A stretch of 38,243 bases of DNA from Rubrivivax sp. (GTDB lineage Bacteria > Pseudomonadota > Gammaproteobacteria > Burkholderiales > Burkholderiaceae_C), in contig JAJTGU010000067.1 of NCBI GenBank assembly GCA_021297985.1, forward strand, positions 1 to 38,243, read 5' to 3'. Position 1 is the first letter of the stretch; every line of letters starts with the position of its first letter. The notes beneath the pieces are model-generated. The model saw nothing but the letters and a program-made list of their open reading frames with translations, was not told where the DNA came from and did not search any database. Made by a program: the position numbers and the translations under genes. Of this stretch, positions 7,793-14,726 are shown piece after piece.

Positions 7793-9531
7793 GCGACGCG
7801 ATTCGTCGCGTACAGACGGACATCCTGGTCCTGGGCTCCGGCGGCGCCGGCCTGTTTGCGGCGCTGCATGCCCACCAGGCCGCGCCGCAAATGGGCATCA
7901 CCGTGGCCGTGAAGGGCCTGCTCGGCAAGTGCGGCTGCACGCGCATGGTTCAGGGTGGCTACAACGTCGCGCTGGCGCCCGGCGATTCGGTCGAACGCCA
8001 CTTCATGGACACCATCGACGGCAGCAAATGGCTGGCCGATCAGGACCTGGCCTGGACGCTGGTCAGCACCGCCATCGAACGCGTCCACGAACTTGAAAAC
8101 GAACTGGGCTGCTTCTTTGACCGCAACCCCGACGGCAGCGTGCACCAGAAGGCCTTCGCCGGCCAGACCTTCGACCGCACCGTGCACAAGGGCGACCTCA
8201 CCGGCATCGAGATCATCAACCGCCTGTCCGAGCAGGTCTGGGCGCGTGGCATTTCGCGGCTCGAGGAGCACCGGGCGGTCGAGCTCATCCGGACGCCCGA
8301 CGGGCGCGCGCTGGCCGGCGTGCTGATGATCGACATGCGCACGGGCGGCTTCGTCTTCGTGCAGGCCAAGGCCGTGCTGCTGGCCACGGGCGGCGGGCCG
8401 ACCATGTACAAGTACCACACGCCATCGGGCGACAAGAGCTGCGATGGCCTGGCCATGGCGCTGCGCGCGGGCCTGGCCGTGCGCGACATGGAGATGGTGC
8501 AGTTCCACCCCACGGGCCTGCTGGCCGGCACGGGCACGCGCATGACGGGCACGGTGCTCGAAGAAGGCCTGCGCGGCGCCGGTGGCCACCTGCTCAATGG
8601 CGATCAGCAGCGGTTCATGTCGCGCTACGACGACCGCGGCGAGCGCGCCACGCGGGACATCGTCTCGCGCTCGATCTTCGCCGAGATGCGCGAAGGCCGC
8701 ACCTCGCCCAACGGCGGCGTCTACCTCCAGATGTCGCACCTCGGTCCGGAGCGTGTGCGCGAGCAGTTCAAGGGCATGGTCGAGCGCTGTGCCGACTGCG
8801 GATTCGACCTCGCCGGCGGCCTGGTGGAGGTCGTGCCGACCGCGCACTACATGATGGGCGGCGTGGTCTTCCAGGCCGATTGCAGCACGGCGTTGCCCGG
8901 CCTGTTTGCCGCCGGCGAGGACACCGGCGGCGTGCACGGGGCCAACCGCCTGGGCGGCAACGGTGTCGCCAACAGCACCGTGTTCGGCGGCATCGCTGGC
9001 GACACCATGGCGGCATGGGTGCTGCGCCATGACACGCTGCGGGATCCCGATGAGGAAGCGCTGGCGGCCGCTGTGGCCGCGCAACTGCTGCCGTTCGCGC
9101 AGCGGCCCGGCTCGATCGACGGGCTGCGCGAGTCGCTGTTCGAATGCATGTGGAACGACGTCGGCATCCTGCGCACGGCCTTTGGGCTGCAGCGGGCGTT
9201 GAGCACGCTCGACGAGCTCGACGCGCAACTCGCATGCACTGGCGTGGCCGACGACGACCGCGCCTTCAACCTCGGCTGGCACGACTGGCTGAACCTGAAG
9301 AACCTCATCGCCATCAGCCGCGTGATCGCGACCTCGGCCTTGGCCCGAGAAGACTCGCGCGGTGCCCACTTTCGCGAGGACCATCCCGGGACCGGCAGCC
9401 TGGAGGGCTCCACCTACATCGTCGTCAGCCTGCAGGGCGAGCGCTTGCAGCTGAGTCGCGAGCCGGTGCGCTTCACACGGGTGCAGCCGGGTCGGACGAC
9501 CTTGCCGGCACCGGCGCAAGCCCTGCCATGA
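7789..9531 (+). CDS. FAD-dependent fumarate reductase/succinate dehydrogenase-type flavoprotein
   Basis: This 580-residue protein is SdhA/FrdA-like. It has an N-terminal FAD dinucleotide fold (DILVLGSGGAGLFAAL), QFHPTG with H240, RGAGGHLLN, TRDIVSRSI with R289 (equivalent to the catalytic Arg), PTAHYMMGGV with H353, and GANRLGGNG with R387. The substrate-binding and proton-transfer residues are therefore intact. The segment that in SdhA/FrdA reads HTxxxQGG reads CTRMVQGG here, so C50 replaces the His that binds FAD covalently. FAD is probably noncovalent, which in characterised enzymes favours fumarate reduction over succinate oxidation (an inference for this protein). The GTG start overlaps the preceding stop. 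This is the catalytic partner expected for the 3757-5209 subunits. Confidence 0.9.
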   Translation: MSDAIRRVQTDILVLGSGGAGLFAALHAHQAAPQMGITVAVKGLLGKCGCTRMVQGGYNVALAPGDSVERHFMDTIDGSKWLADQDLAWTLVSTAIERVHELENELGCFFDRNPDGSVHQKAFAGQTFDRTVHKGDLTGIEIINRLSEQVWARGISRLEEHRAVELIRTPDGRALAGVLMIDMRTGGFVFVQAKAVLLATGGGPTMYKYHTPSGDKSCDGLAMALRAGLAVRDMEMVQFHPTGLLAGTGTRMTGTVLEEGLRGAGGHLLNGDQQRFMSRYDDRGERATRDIVSRSIFAEMREGRTSPNGGVYLQMSHLGPERVREQFKGMVERCADCGFDLAGGLVEVVPTAHYMMGGVVFQADCSTALPGLFAAGEDTGGVHGANRLGGNGVANSTVFGGIAGDTMAAWVLRHDTLRDPDEEALAAAVAAQLLPFAQRPGSIDGLRESLFECMWNDVGILRTAFGLQRALSTLDELDAQLACTGVADDDRAFNLGWHDWLNLKNLIAISRVIATSALAREDSRGAHFREDHPGTGSLEGSTYIVVSLQGERLQLSREPVRFTRVQPGRTTLPAPAQALP

Positions 9532-9560
9532 CGCGCTGATCCGGGGCCGCGTCCAGCCGC

Positions 9561-10328
9561 ATGCCCGATTGGCCCTGGACCACGCTGCTCGCCGCCGCGG
9601 TCGCGGTCATGCTGGCCTACACGGTCTATGGCCTGACCGGATTTGGTGCCGCGATCGTGGCCATCCCGCTGCTGGCGCAGGTCCTTCCCCTTCGCTTTGC
9701 CGTGCCGATGATGCTGCTGTTCGACCTCGTGGCCGGACTGCTGCTGGGGCTGAAGAACCGGCGCAATGTCGACCGCCGCGAGTTGCTGCGCCTGGTTCCC
9801 TTCCTGCTGGTCGGCATGGTCGCCGGCGTCGTCCTTCTCGCACGCGCACCCGAGCGCGGCTTGCTGGCGGTGCTGGGCCTGTTCGCGGTGCTCTATTCCG
9901 GCTGGAACCTGCTGCGCAAGGCCACCACGGCCCCGATCGCCCCGGGCTGGGCGGTCCCGGCGGGCCTGGTCGGCGGCGCCTTCACGTCGATGTACGGTAC
10001 CGGTGGCCCCATCTATGCCAGCTACCTGGCGCGTCGCGTCAGCGACAAGGACGTGCTGCGTGCCTCGGTGGCCGCGCTGATCTTCGGCGCCGGCTGGCTG
10101 CGCCTGGCGATGTTCACGGCCGGAGGCTTCTACGCCCAGAGCGGCCTTCTGGTGCTCGCTGCGGTGCTGCTGCCGGCCGCGTTGACGGGCTACTTCATCG
10201 GCAGCCGGCTGCACGCGCGGCTTTCCGGGCCGCAGGCCTTCAAGGCCGTCTGGCTGCTGGTCTGTGCCGCCGGACTCGGGTTGCTGTGGCGCGTCGTCGC
10301 ACCCGTCGTTGCACCCGTCGTCGGCTGA
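9561..10328 (+). CDS. TSUP (TauE/SafE) family membrane permease
   Basis: This 255-residue, very hydrophobic protein has about eight predicted helices in two repeats. It shows the TSUP pattern YGLTGFGAAIVAIPLL near the N-terminus and the related GGAFTSMYGTGGPIYASYL in the second half. TSUP proteins move small anions such as sulfite, sulfoacetate or other organic sulfonates and carboxylates. It is the last gene of the operon, 29 bases after the flavoprotein stop, so the likeliest cargo is the organic acid handled by the operon; this is an inference from position. Confidence 0.85.
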   Translation: MPDWPWTTLLAAAVAVMLAYTVYGLTGFGAAIVAIPLLAQVLPLRFAVPMMLLFDLVAGLLLGLKNRRNVDRRELLRLVPFLLVGMVAGVVLLARAPERGLLAVLGLFAVLYSGWNLLRKATTAPIAPGWAVPAGLVGGAFTSMYGTGGPIYASYLARRVSDKDVLRASVAALIFGAGWLRLAMFTAGGFYAQSGLLVLAAVLLPAALTGYFIGSRLHARLSGPQAFKAVWLLVCAAGLGLLWRVVAPVVAPVVG

Positions 10329-10331
10329 ATC

Positions 10332-10380
10332 TGGCGCGCCCTGCAGGATTCGAACCTGCGACCAACGGACTGGGGTCTGC
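10332..10380 (-). pseudogene. Broken copy of tRNA-Lys(CUU)
   Basis: Bases 10338-10369 are identical over 32 bases to 11761-11792, the T-arm and 3' acceptor half of the intact tRNA-Lys(CUU) gene. Bases 10370-10380 are identical to 11830-11840, the tRNA's first base plus its 5' flank. The copy therefore equals the intact locus minus 37 internal bases (11793-11829), which removes the anticodon loop, D-arm and 5' acceptor strand. A TGG standing for the encoded CCA end is kept at 10332-10334, with two mismatches in the acceptor strand next to it. It cannot fold as a tRNA. Confidence 0.85.
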
Positions 10381-10522
10381 AAACCTGGATGGAGGTCGCC
10401 CGCCGCCGTGGTTAGCGCTTCGACAGTCGCTTCCGGACCCGTGCATCGAAAGAGGGAGGCGGAAGAGCATCGAGAGCCCTGGCGCCGTTGAACCGGGATC
10501 AGGAGCGGAGAGCCTGTCCGGT

Positions 10523-11431
10523 CTACTTGCCTTCACATAGGCCTGCCCAGAACTCACCCAATGGCGTCCGCTTGGCGTTCGGATCACTCAAGCCCATCCT
10601 GATCAGGCAGCGTTCCTTTTCAGACAACTTGGCCCAGGCTTCTTCTTTCTGGGCTTCCCATCGCTGCCTCTGCTCCAGGTTCATCCGCGCAACCTGCTCA
10701 GCTTCGATCAGCGACTTCTTGGCCTCGGGCGAGTTCCTCAGGCGATCCCAGGCGTCTTCACCCCAAACGAGCGTCAGCGCCTCTCCCCATGTCCCTGGGC
10801 AGTTGCCCTTCACCACCACATCGGCGGCAAGCGTTCGGATATCCCCCTTGTAAATCTGTTCGGCCGGAAGCGACGGATCGATCTTTGGCCGTGCCACATG
10901 CCACAACAGAATGCCTCGATTCAATCCCTCTGAACCGCCGTACTGGCACAAGATGGCATTGCCCAGGTACTGCCCCTTGCCCCAAGGCATCCAAGGCAAC
11001 CAGACGGTTCGCGTGGCCGAGTTCGAGCCCCCAAGCGTGAGGGACCGTTCAGATTCGCTGAAGAAGCCGCTGGACTGCCCAACGCCGTGCCGCAGGATCA
11101 TGTCCGGAAAGCGTCGGTCCGAGCTGGCGTTGCCTTCTTCAAGGGAGAGGCGTCGATCGGCTTCCGCCTGGCGCCGAAAGTGGTTCTCCATCTGGGCGTT
11201 GCGATTGCTCTTGATCGCTTGTGCATTGGGCTCCACAGCGACTTGACCCGCTGTCGTAGGTCGCCTCTGCGCGCCGCCTTGCGTGCCGGCATCTGTTCGG
11301 GCGGCTGGCTGAGCGCCCAGTTGCCCAACCAGCTTCGCTGCTGTCTGGCAACCTGCCAGGGCGATCGTCAGAGCGATGGCACCCATCAACGAAACAGCGC
11401 GCGGGAGAACTCGCGCATGCTTGATCATCAT
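10523..11431 (-). CDS. Lower-GC orphan lipoprotein of unknown function
   Basis: This 302-residue protein is not recognised. The start ATG at 11431 (or the adjacent ATG at 11428) follows GGAG at 11437-11440. The N-terminus is a lipoprotein signal: basic residues, a hydrophobic stretch, then LAGC with C28 as the lipidated Cys. The middle is Gln/Arg/Ala-rich and may form a coiled coil (about 90-115). A C-terminal domain contains two further regions with Trp and Cys (WLPWMPWGKGQ, NCPGTWGEALTLVWG) and a charged helical tail (NLEQRQRWEAQKEEAWAKL). Base composition is lower than in the flanking genes (near 52% G+C in some 60-base stretches), and the gene lies between the intact and broken tRNA-Lys copies, which suggests acquisition. 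An upstream in-frame extension to 11533 has no support. Confidence 0.78.
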   Translation of the reverse strand: MMIKHARVLPRAVSLMGAIALTIALAGCQTAAKLVGQLGAQPAARTDAGTQGGAQRRPTTAGQVAVEPNAQAIKSNRNAQMENHFRRQAEADRRLSLEEGNASSDRRFPDMILRHGVGQSSGFFSESERSLTLGGSNSATRTVWLPWMPWGKGQYLGNAILCQYGGSEGLNRGILLWHVARPKIDPSLPAEQIYKGDIRTLAADVVVKGNCPGTWGEALTLVWGEDAWDRLRNSPEAKKSLIEAEQVARMNLEQRQRWEAQKEEAWAKLSEKERCLIRMGLSDPNAKRTPLGEFWAGLCEGK

Positions 11432-11718
11432 CTTCGCTCCTGCCTCTACGGCCCAAGTTCGGAAAAGTTGGATTCCGACTGTACGGCGATCGAGCGCCCT
11501 GGATCGCAGACCTCGCCCCAAGGCCCAGTGCACGGGCGCAAGGAGCGCTCAGTCTTCAGCCCAGGCACTGACCTCGGGTGCAGCGGTACTGGAACCTCTT
11601 CCGTCCTGACGACGGGTTGAGGCGGGCAGGCGATCGCGCCACGTCGCTGAGTCAGCAGACTCCGCAAGGGCCCGAGTTCTGGACCAGTGGGGTTGGGCGT
11701 TCCGGAAGCCCAAGGACA
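11432..11718. other. Non-coding stretch between the orphan lipoprotein and tRNA-Lys
   Basis: About 290 bases upstream of the lipoprotein gene. I see no convincing reading frame, no integrase or transposase remnant and no clear promoter pair. Short ORFs here have no recognisable features. It presumably holds the promoter of the lipoprotein gene. Confidence 0.5.
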
Positions 11719-11755
11719 AACGGCCTAGGCATTGCGCCTAAGCCGTTGATTTTTT
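11719..11755. terminator. Rho-independent terminator beside tRNA-Lys(CUU), probably bidirectional
   Basis: Arms 11719-11730 and 11736-11747 form a 12-bp stem with one G-U pair and a 5-base loop. On the plus strand the stem is followed by a run of six T (11750-11755). On the minus strand it follows an A-rich tract directly after the tRNA CCA end and leads into TTTGT. It most likely ends the tRNA-Lys transcript. Confidence 0.75.
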
Positions 11756-11830
11756 GGTGGGCCCTGCAGGATTCGAACCTGCGACCAACGGATTAAGAGT
11801 CCGCTGCTCTACCAACTGAGCTAAGAGCCC
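11755..11830 (-). tRNA. tRNA-Lys(CUU)
   Basis: A 76-base cloverleaf read on the minus strand. The acceptor strand GGGCTCT pairs with AGGGCCC, followed by discriminator A and an encoded CCA. The D-arm contains AGCTCAGTTGGTAGAGC and the T-arm contains GGTTCGAATCC. The anticodon stem-loop GCGGA-CTCTTAA-TCCGT gives anticodon CUU with A37 after U36. It is the second of two tandem tRNA-Lys genes and lies immediately before a hairpin terminator. Confidence 0.97.
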
Positions 11831-11887
11831 TGGGGTCTGCGGTCGGTCGGGGATGAAGACCTCGCACGCCGCCGCGTCTTGCGATGC

Positions 11888-11963
11888 TGGTGGGTCGTGC
11901 AGGATTCGAACCTGCGACCAACGGATTAAAAGTCCGCTGCTCTACCGACTGAGCTAACGACCC
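11888..11963 (-). tRNA. tRNA-Lys(UUU)
   Basis: A 76-base cloverleaf on the minus strand. Acceptor GGGTCGT pairs with ACGACCC, followed by discriminator A and encoded CCA. The anticodon loop CTTTTAA gives anticodon UUU. The T-arm and anticodon stem are nearly identical to those of the CUU tRNA 57 bases downstream, so the pair probably arose by duplication and is transcribed together. Confidence 0.97.
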
Positions 11964-11981
11964 TTCTCCGCAGAGCCTCAC

Positions 11982-12009
11982 AGTATATGCCGGAATCGCA
12001 CCGGCTCAG
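11982..12009 (-). promoter_or_regulatory. Candidate promoter of the tRNA-Lys pair
   Basis: Read on the minus strand, a good -10 box TATACT (11982-11987) lies 18 bases before the tRNA-Lys(UUU) 5' end, with a weak -35 candidate CTGAGC 16 bases further upstream (12004-12009). It overlaps the tcdA stop codon. A short leader and GC-rich bases after the -10 box are typical of stable-RNA promoters. Confidence 0.55.
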
Positions 12010-12836
12010 CCGGTGGGTGGCGTACCCGCGACGAGCCTTTCGACCACCCAGCCGGCGGCGACAAGGCCGAACGTCGCCGTCACCATCACGCTGGACCCGT
12101 AGCCGGCGCAAGCCAGGCCACCTTGCGGCGCAGTCACTCCGCCATTTCCCGCCACGGCCTCGCGCGAGTGCACGCTGGCGAGGCCGAACGCTCCTGGCGG
12201 CAGCGGCTGTCCGGCGCGGCGTGCCGCCTGGCGCCAGCGTTGGCGCAGGCTCGCAAGCAAGGGGTCGTGGCTGACCTCGGCCAGGTCGGCGATCTGCACC
12301 GCCTGGGCCAGCCGCTTGCCACCCGCCGCACCCACGCAGACCAGCGGCGTGCCGGTCCACCGGGCCCAGTGGGCCAACTCAAGCTTGGCGCGGACCTGGT
12401 CGCAGGCGTCGACCACGGCATCCACGGGCCCGGGCAACAGACCCGGCCAGTTGCCCGAGCCCAGTGGCTGATCCGCCGCACCGGGCTCGACAAAAGCTTC
12501 GACGGGCACAACGTCGCAGCCCGGGTGGATGTCCGCGATGCGGGCGCGCAGCGCCTGCACCTTGGCCATGCCCAAGGTGGCACCCAGGGCCTGGACCTGG
12601 CGGTTGATGTTGGACTCGGCCACCTGGTCGAAATCGATCAAGACCAGTTGCGCCACGCCACAGCGCGCAAGCGCCTCGGCCGCCCATGACCCGACACCGC
12701 CGACGCCCACCACCGCGACCCGGGCCGCGCGCAGCCGGGCACCTCCGGCAGCACCGTAGAGCCGCGCCAGGCCTCCGAAGCGGCGGTCGAGATCGGCTTC
12801 GGTCAGGCCAGGCGCTCCAGCCGCCACATCTGCCAT
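12006..12836 (-). CDS. tcdA: tRNA threonylcarbamoyladenosine dehydratase TcdA
   Basis: This 276-residue E1-like (ThiF/MoeB fold) protein is close to the usual TcdA (CsdL) length. It has the ATP-binding loop VAVVGVGGVGSWAAEALARCG (about residues 40-60) and LIDFDQVAESNINRQ, both characteristic of this branch, plus VDACDQVRAKLEL and a C-terminal hydrophobic helix that fits membrane association. TcdA uses ATP to cyclise t6A37 to ct6A37 in ANN-decoding tRNAs. The ATG at 12836 lies within the end of the YeeE/YedE gene (34-base overlap), so the two are probably co-translated. Two tRNA-Lys genes, expected substrates, lie directly downstream. A 584-residue frame extending upstream is an artefact of the same open frame. 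Confidence 0.9.
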   Translation of the reverse strand: MADVAAGAPGLTEADLDRRFGGLARLYGAAGGARLRAARVAVVGVGGVGSWAAEALARCGVAQLVLIDFDQVAESNINRQVQALGATLGMAKVQALRARIADIHPGCDVVPVEAFVEPGAADQPLGSGNWPGLLPGPVDAVVDACDQVRAKLELAHWARWTGTPLVCVGAAGGKRLAQAVQIADLAEVSHDPLLASLRQRWRQAARRAGQPLPPGAFGLASVHSREAVAGNGGVTAPQGGLACAGYGSSVMVTATFGLVAAGWVVERLVAGTPPTG

Positions 12837-13918
12837 TTGATCGCGACCACGGCGCCACCCAGGATGCCCATCAGCGTCAGCACGCTGCCGACGGCCAGCG
12901 TGGACAGGCCGGTCAGCCCCTGGCCCACCGTACAACCCATCGCGGTGACGCCACCGACGCCCATCAACGCCGCACCGACGAGATGCAGCGCCGTGTCCTC
13001 GGCGCCTGCAAAACCCTCCCAGCGAAAGCTGCGGGTCGCCAGCGCCACGACCGCCGAGCCGGCGATCACGCCCAGCACGGTGACGATGCCGATCGTCAGC
13101 AGCTTGCTCTTGTCGCTGAACAGGATCAGCCAGTCCACCGTATAGGCCACTGGCGCGACGAAGGTCAGCGACTCCATGCGCTGACTGTTGGTGGCGATGA
13201 AGACCTCCTCCAGCGTGACCGGATGCTCGGCCAGGTGGCCGAGCCGGCCCGAAACCCACCAGACGGCGACGACCGTGAAGCCCACCGCCAAGCCGGCCCA
13301 CCAGACCTCGGCGCGCCGGCCCTCGGGCCGGGACAGCACCCACAGCAGCATCGCCACCGCCAGGCCGATGCCGAGCACACCGGCTGCCGTGGGGGTGGCG
13401 ATGCCGCTGGCGTGGGCCAGCAGCGACGGCAGATCCTGCCCGGCCGGCAGTTCGATCAGGACCCGGTCGATGCTGGCGACGCGGCCGACTGCGACGATGC
13501 CGCGCATGGTCGCGTAGGCCGCAAAGGCGAGCACGAAGAAGACGACCAGGGACTTCAGGCTGCCGCCGCCGATGCGCACCAGCGTCTTGCTGCCGCAGCC
13601 CGACGCCAGCACCATACCGAAGCCGAACAGCGCCCCCCCGACCATGTTCGACAGCCACAGCAGTTTCGGCGCCGCGTAGATGCTGTCGGACGCCTTGAGC
13701 CAGCCCAGCGCGACCATGGTATTGAAGCCCATCATGGCCACGGCCATCGCGACGACCCACATCCGCATGCGCGTGCTGTCGCCCATCGCGACGAGGTCCG
13801 AAACCGCGCCCATGGTGCAGAAGTGGCTGCGCTGGGCCACGGCGCCGAACAGCGCCGCCAGTCCGAACGAGGCCAGCAGGACCTGTCGCGACAGGCCCGG
13901 GAGATCGGCTTCGGTCAC
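12803..13918 (-). CDS. YeeE/YedE (TsuA-like) sulfur-compound transporter
   Basis: This 371-residue polytopic membrane protein has the conserved cysteine segments of the YeeE/YedE family: QRSHFCTMGA near residue 34, LASGCGSKTL near 105-110, and TAMGCTVGQGLTG in the C-terminal half. In characterised TsuA these cysteines relay thiosulfate through the membrane. It overlaps tcdA by 34 bases and lies 15 bases downstream of the cpoB stop, so it may be read with the tol-pal block. Sulfur import beside an E1-like tRNA-modifying enzyme is noted, but no functional link is shown. Confidence 0.9.
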   Translation of the reverse strand: MTEADLPGLSRQVLLASFGLAALFGAVAQRSHFCTMGAVSDLVAMGDSTRMRMWVVAMAVAMMGFNTMVALGWLKASDSIYAAPKLLWLSNMVGGALFGFGMVLASGCGSKTLVRIGGGSLKSLVVFFVLAFAAYATMRGIVAVGRVASIDRVLIELPAGQDLPSLLAHASGIATPTAAGVLGIGLAVAMLLWVLSRPEGRRAEVWWAGLAVGFTVVAVWWVSGRLGHLAEHPVTLEEVFIATNSQRMESLTFVAPVAYTVDWLILFSDKSKLLTIGIVTVLGVIAGSAVVALATRSFRWEGFAGAEDTALHLVGAALMGVGGVTAMGCTVGQGLTGLSTLAVGSVLTLMGILGGAVVAIKWQMWRLERLA

Positions 13919-13933
13919 GGGGTCGCGCGCCGA

Positions 13934-14725
13934 TCAGCCCTTGGGCAGCGTCGCAAGTCGCTCCTTGCCGGCCTGCGCCGCTTCGCTTTGCGGATAGGCC
14001 TTGACGAGCTCGTCGATGGTTCGCCGGGCGCCGCGGTTGTCCTTCATCTCGGCCTGGCTGTTGGCCAGCGCCAGCAAAGCCTCGGCCGCGCGCGGGTGGT
14101 CGGGAGCGCCGGCGACGAAAGCGCGGTACGCGGCGATCGCTTCCTTGTAGTCGCGCTTGCCGTACAGCGCGTTGGCGTTCCAGTAGCGCACCGAGTTCAG
14201 GTACGGGCTGGCCGGAAAGCGGCGCTGGAACAGGGCCAGAGCCGCGACCGCCTTGTCGAACTCACCGCCGCGGATCGTCGCCATCGCGTCGTCGTAGGCA
14301 CGCTTCTCGTCCGGGTCGACCATGAACTCGGCACCGTCCAGCGCGACCTTCACCGGCTCGAGCTTCCTGAGGCGGGTGTCCATCGCGGCACCCACGTCCT
14401 GTTGCCGGCGCTGCAACTCGGCAATGTCCTTGCCGGTCTGCTCGTGGTCGCCCCGCAGGCGGGCGATCTCGCTGCGCAGGGCTTCGATCTGGTTGTTGAG
14501 GTCCAGCAGGCTTCGGCGCAGCACCGTGAGCTGCTCGATCACCTGCGCCTGCGCGCCTTCGAGGGCCGTGAGCCGGCCCTTGGTAGCCTCTTCGTTGACC
14601 GCGACCTGGCCACGCAGGTCGACGATCGCCTTGCGGGCTTCCTTGTCGTCAAAGAGTCCTTGCGCCTGCGCGGCTGCCGCCACGAGGCAAAGCGCGGCAA
14701 CCAGGCCATGTGGGGCGAGACGCAT
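13934..14725 (-). CDS. cpoB: Cell division coordinator CpoB (YbgF)
   Basis: This 263-residue periplasmic protein has a signal peptide ending AAAAQAQ, a coiled-coil trimerisation region (about residues 27-115, rich in Leu/Glu/Arg heptads) and C-terminal TPR repeats (YDDAMATIRGGEFDKAVAAL, then NALYGKRDYKEAIAAYRAFV, then EALLALANSQAEMKDNRGAR). CpoB links peptidoglycan synthesis with Tol-Pal driven outer-membrane constriction. The ATG lies one base after the pal stop (TGAGATG), so translation is probably coupled. Position and length match the standard tolB-pal-cpoB order. Confidence 0.94.
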   Translation of the reverse strand: MRLAPHGLVAALCLVAAAAQAQGLFDDKEARKAIVDLRGQVAVNEEATKGRLTALEGAQAQVIEQLTVLRRSLLDLNNQIEALRSEIARLRGDHEQTGKDIAELQRRQQDVGAAMDTRLRKLEPVKVALDGAEFMVDPDEKRAYDDAMATIRGGEFDKAVAALALFQRRFPASPYLNSVRYWNANALYGKRDYKEAIAAYRAFVAGAPDHPRAAEALLALANSQAEMKDNRGARRTIDELVKAYPQSEAAQAGKERLATLPKG

Positions 14726-14726
14726 C

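Noticed and set aside
6481..9531. An apparent 1016-residue plus-strand protein
   Set aside because: It is the flavoprotein frame extended upstream through the two fumarase genes; the GTG at 7789 overlaps the fumarase beta stop and begins the real protein.
10332..10380. A third functional tRNA-Lys gene
   Set aside because: The anticodon loop, D-arm and 5' acceptor strand are missing.
10332..11760. A simple integrase-made island with attL/attR at tRNA-Lys
   Set aside because: No integrase gene is present and the repeat continues into the tRNA 5' flank, which a plain att duplication would not include. Duplication plus deletion fits better, though decay of an older island is not excluded.
12006..13760. 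An apparent transporter-TcdA fusion of 584 residues
   Set aside because: The upstream half is an off-frame reading of the YeeE/YedE gene. TcdA begins at ATG 12836.
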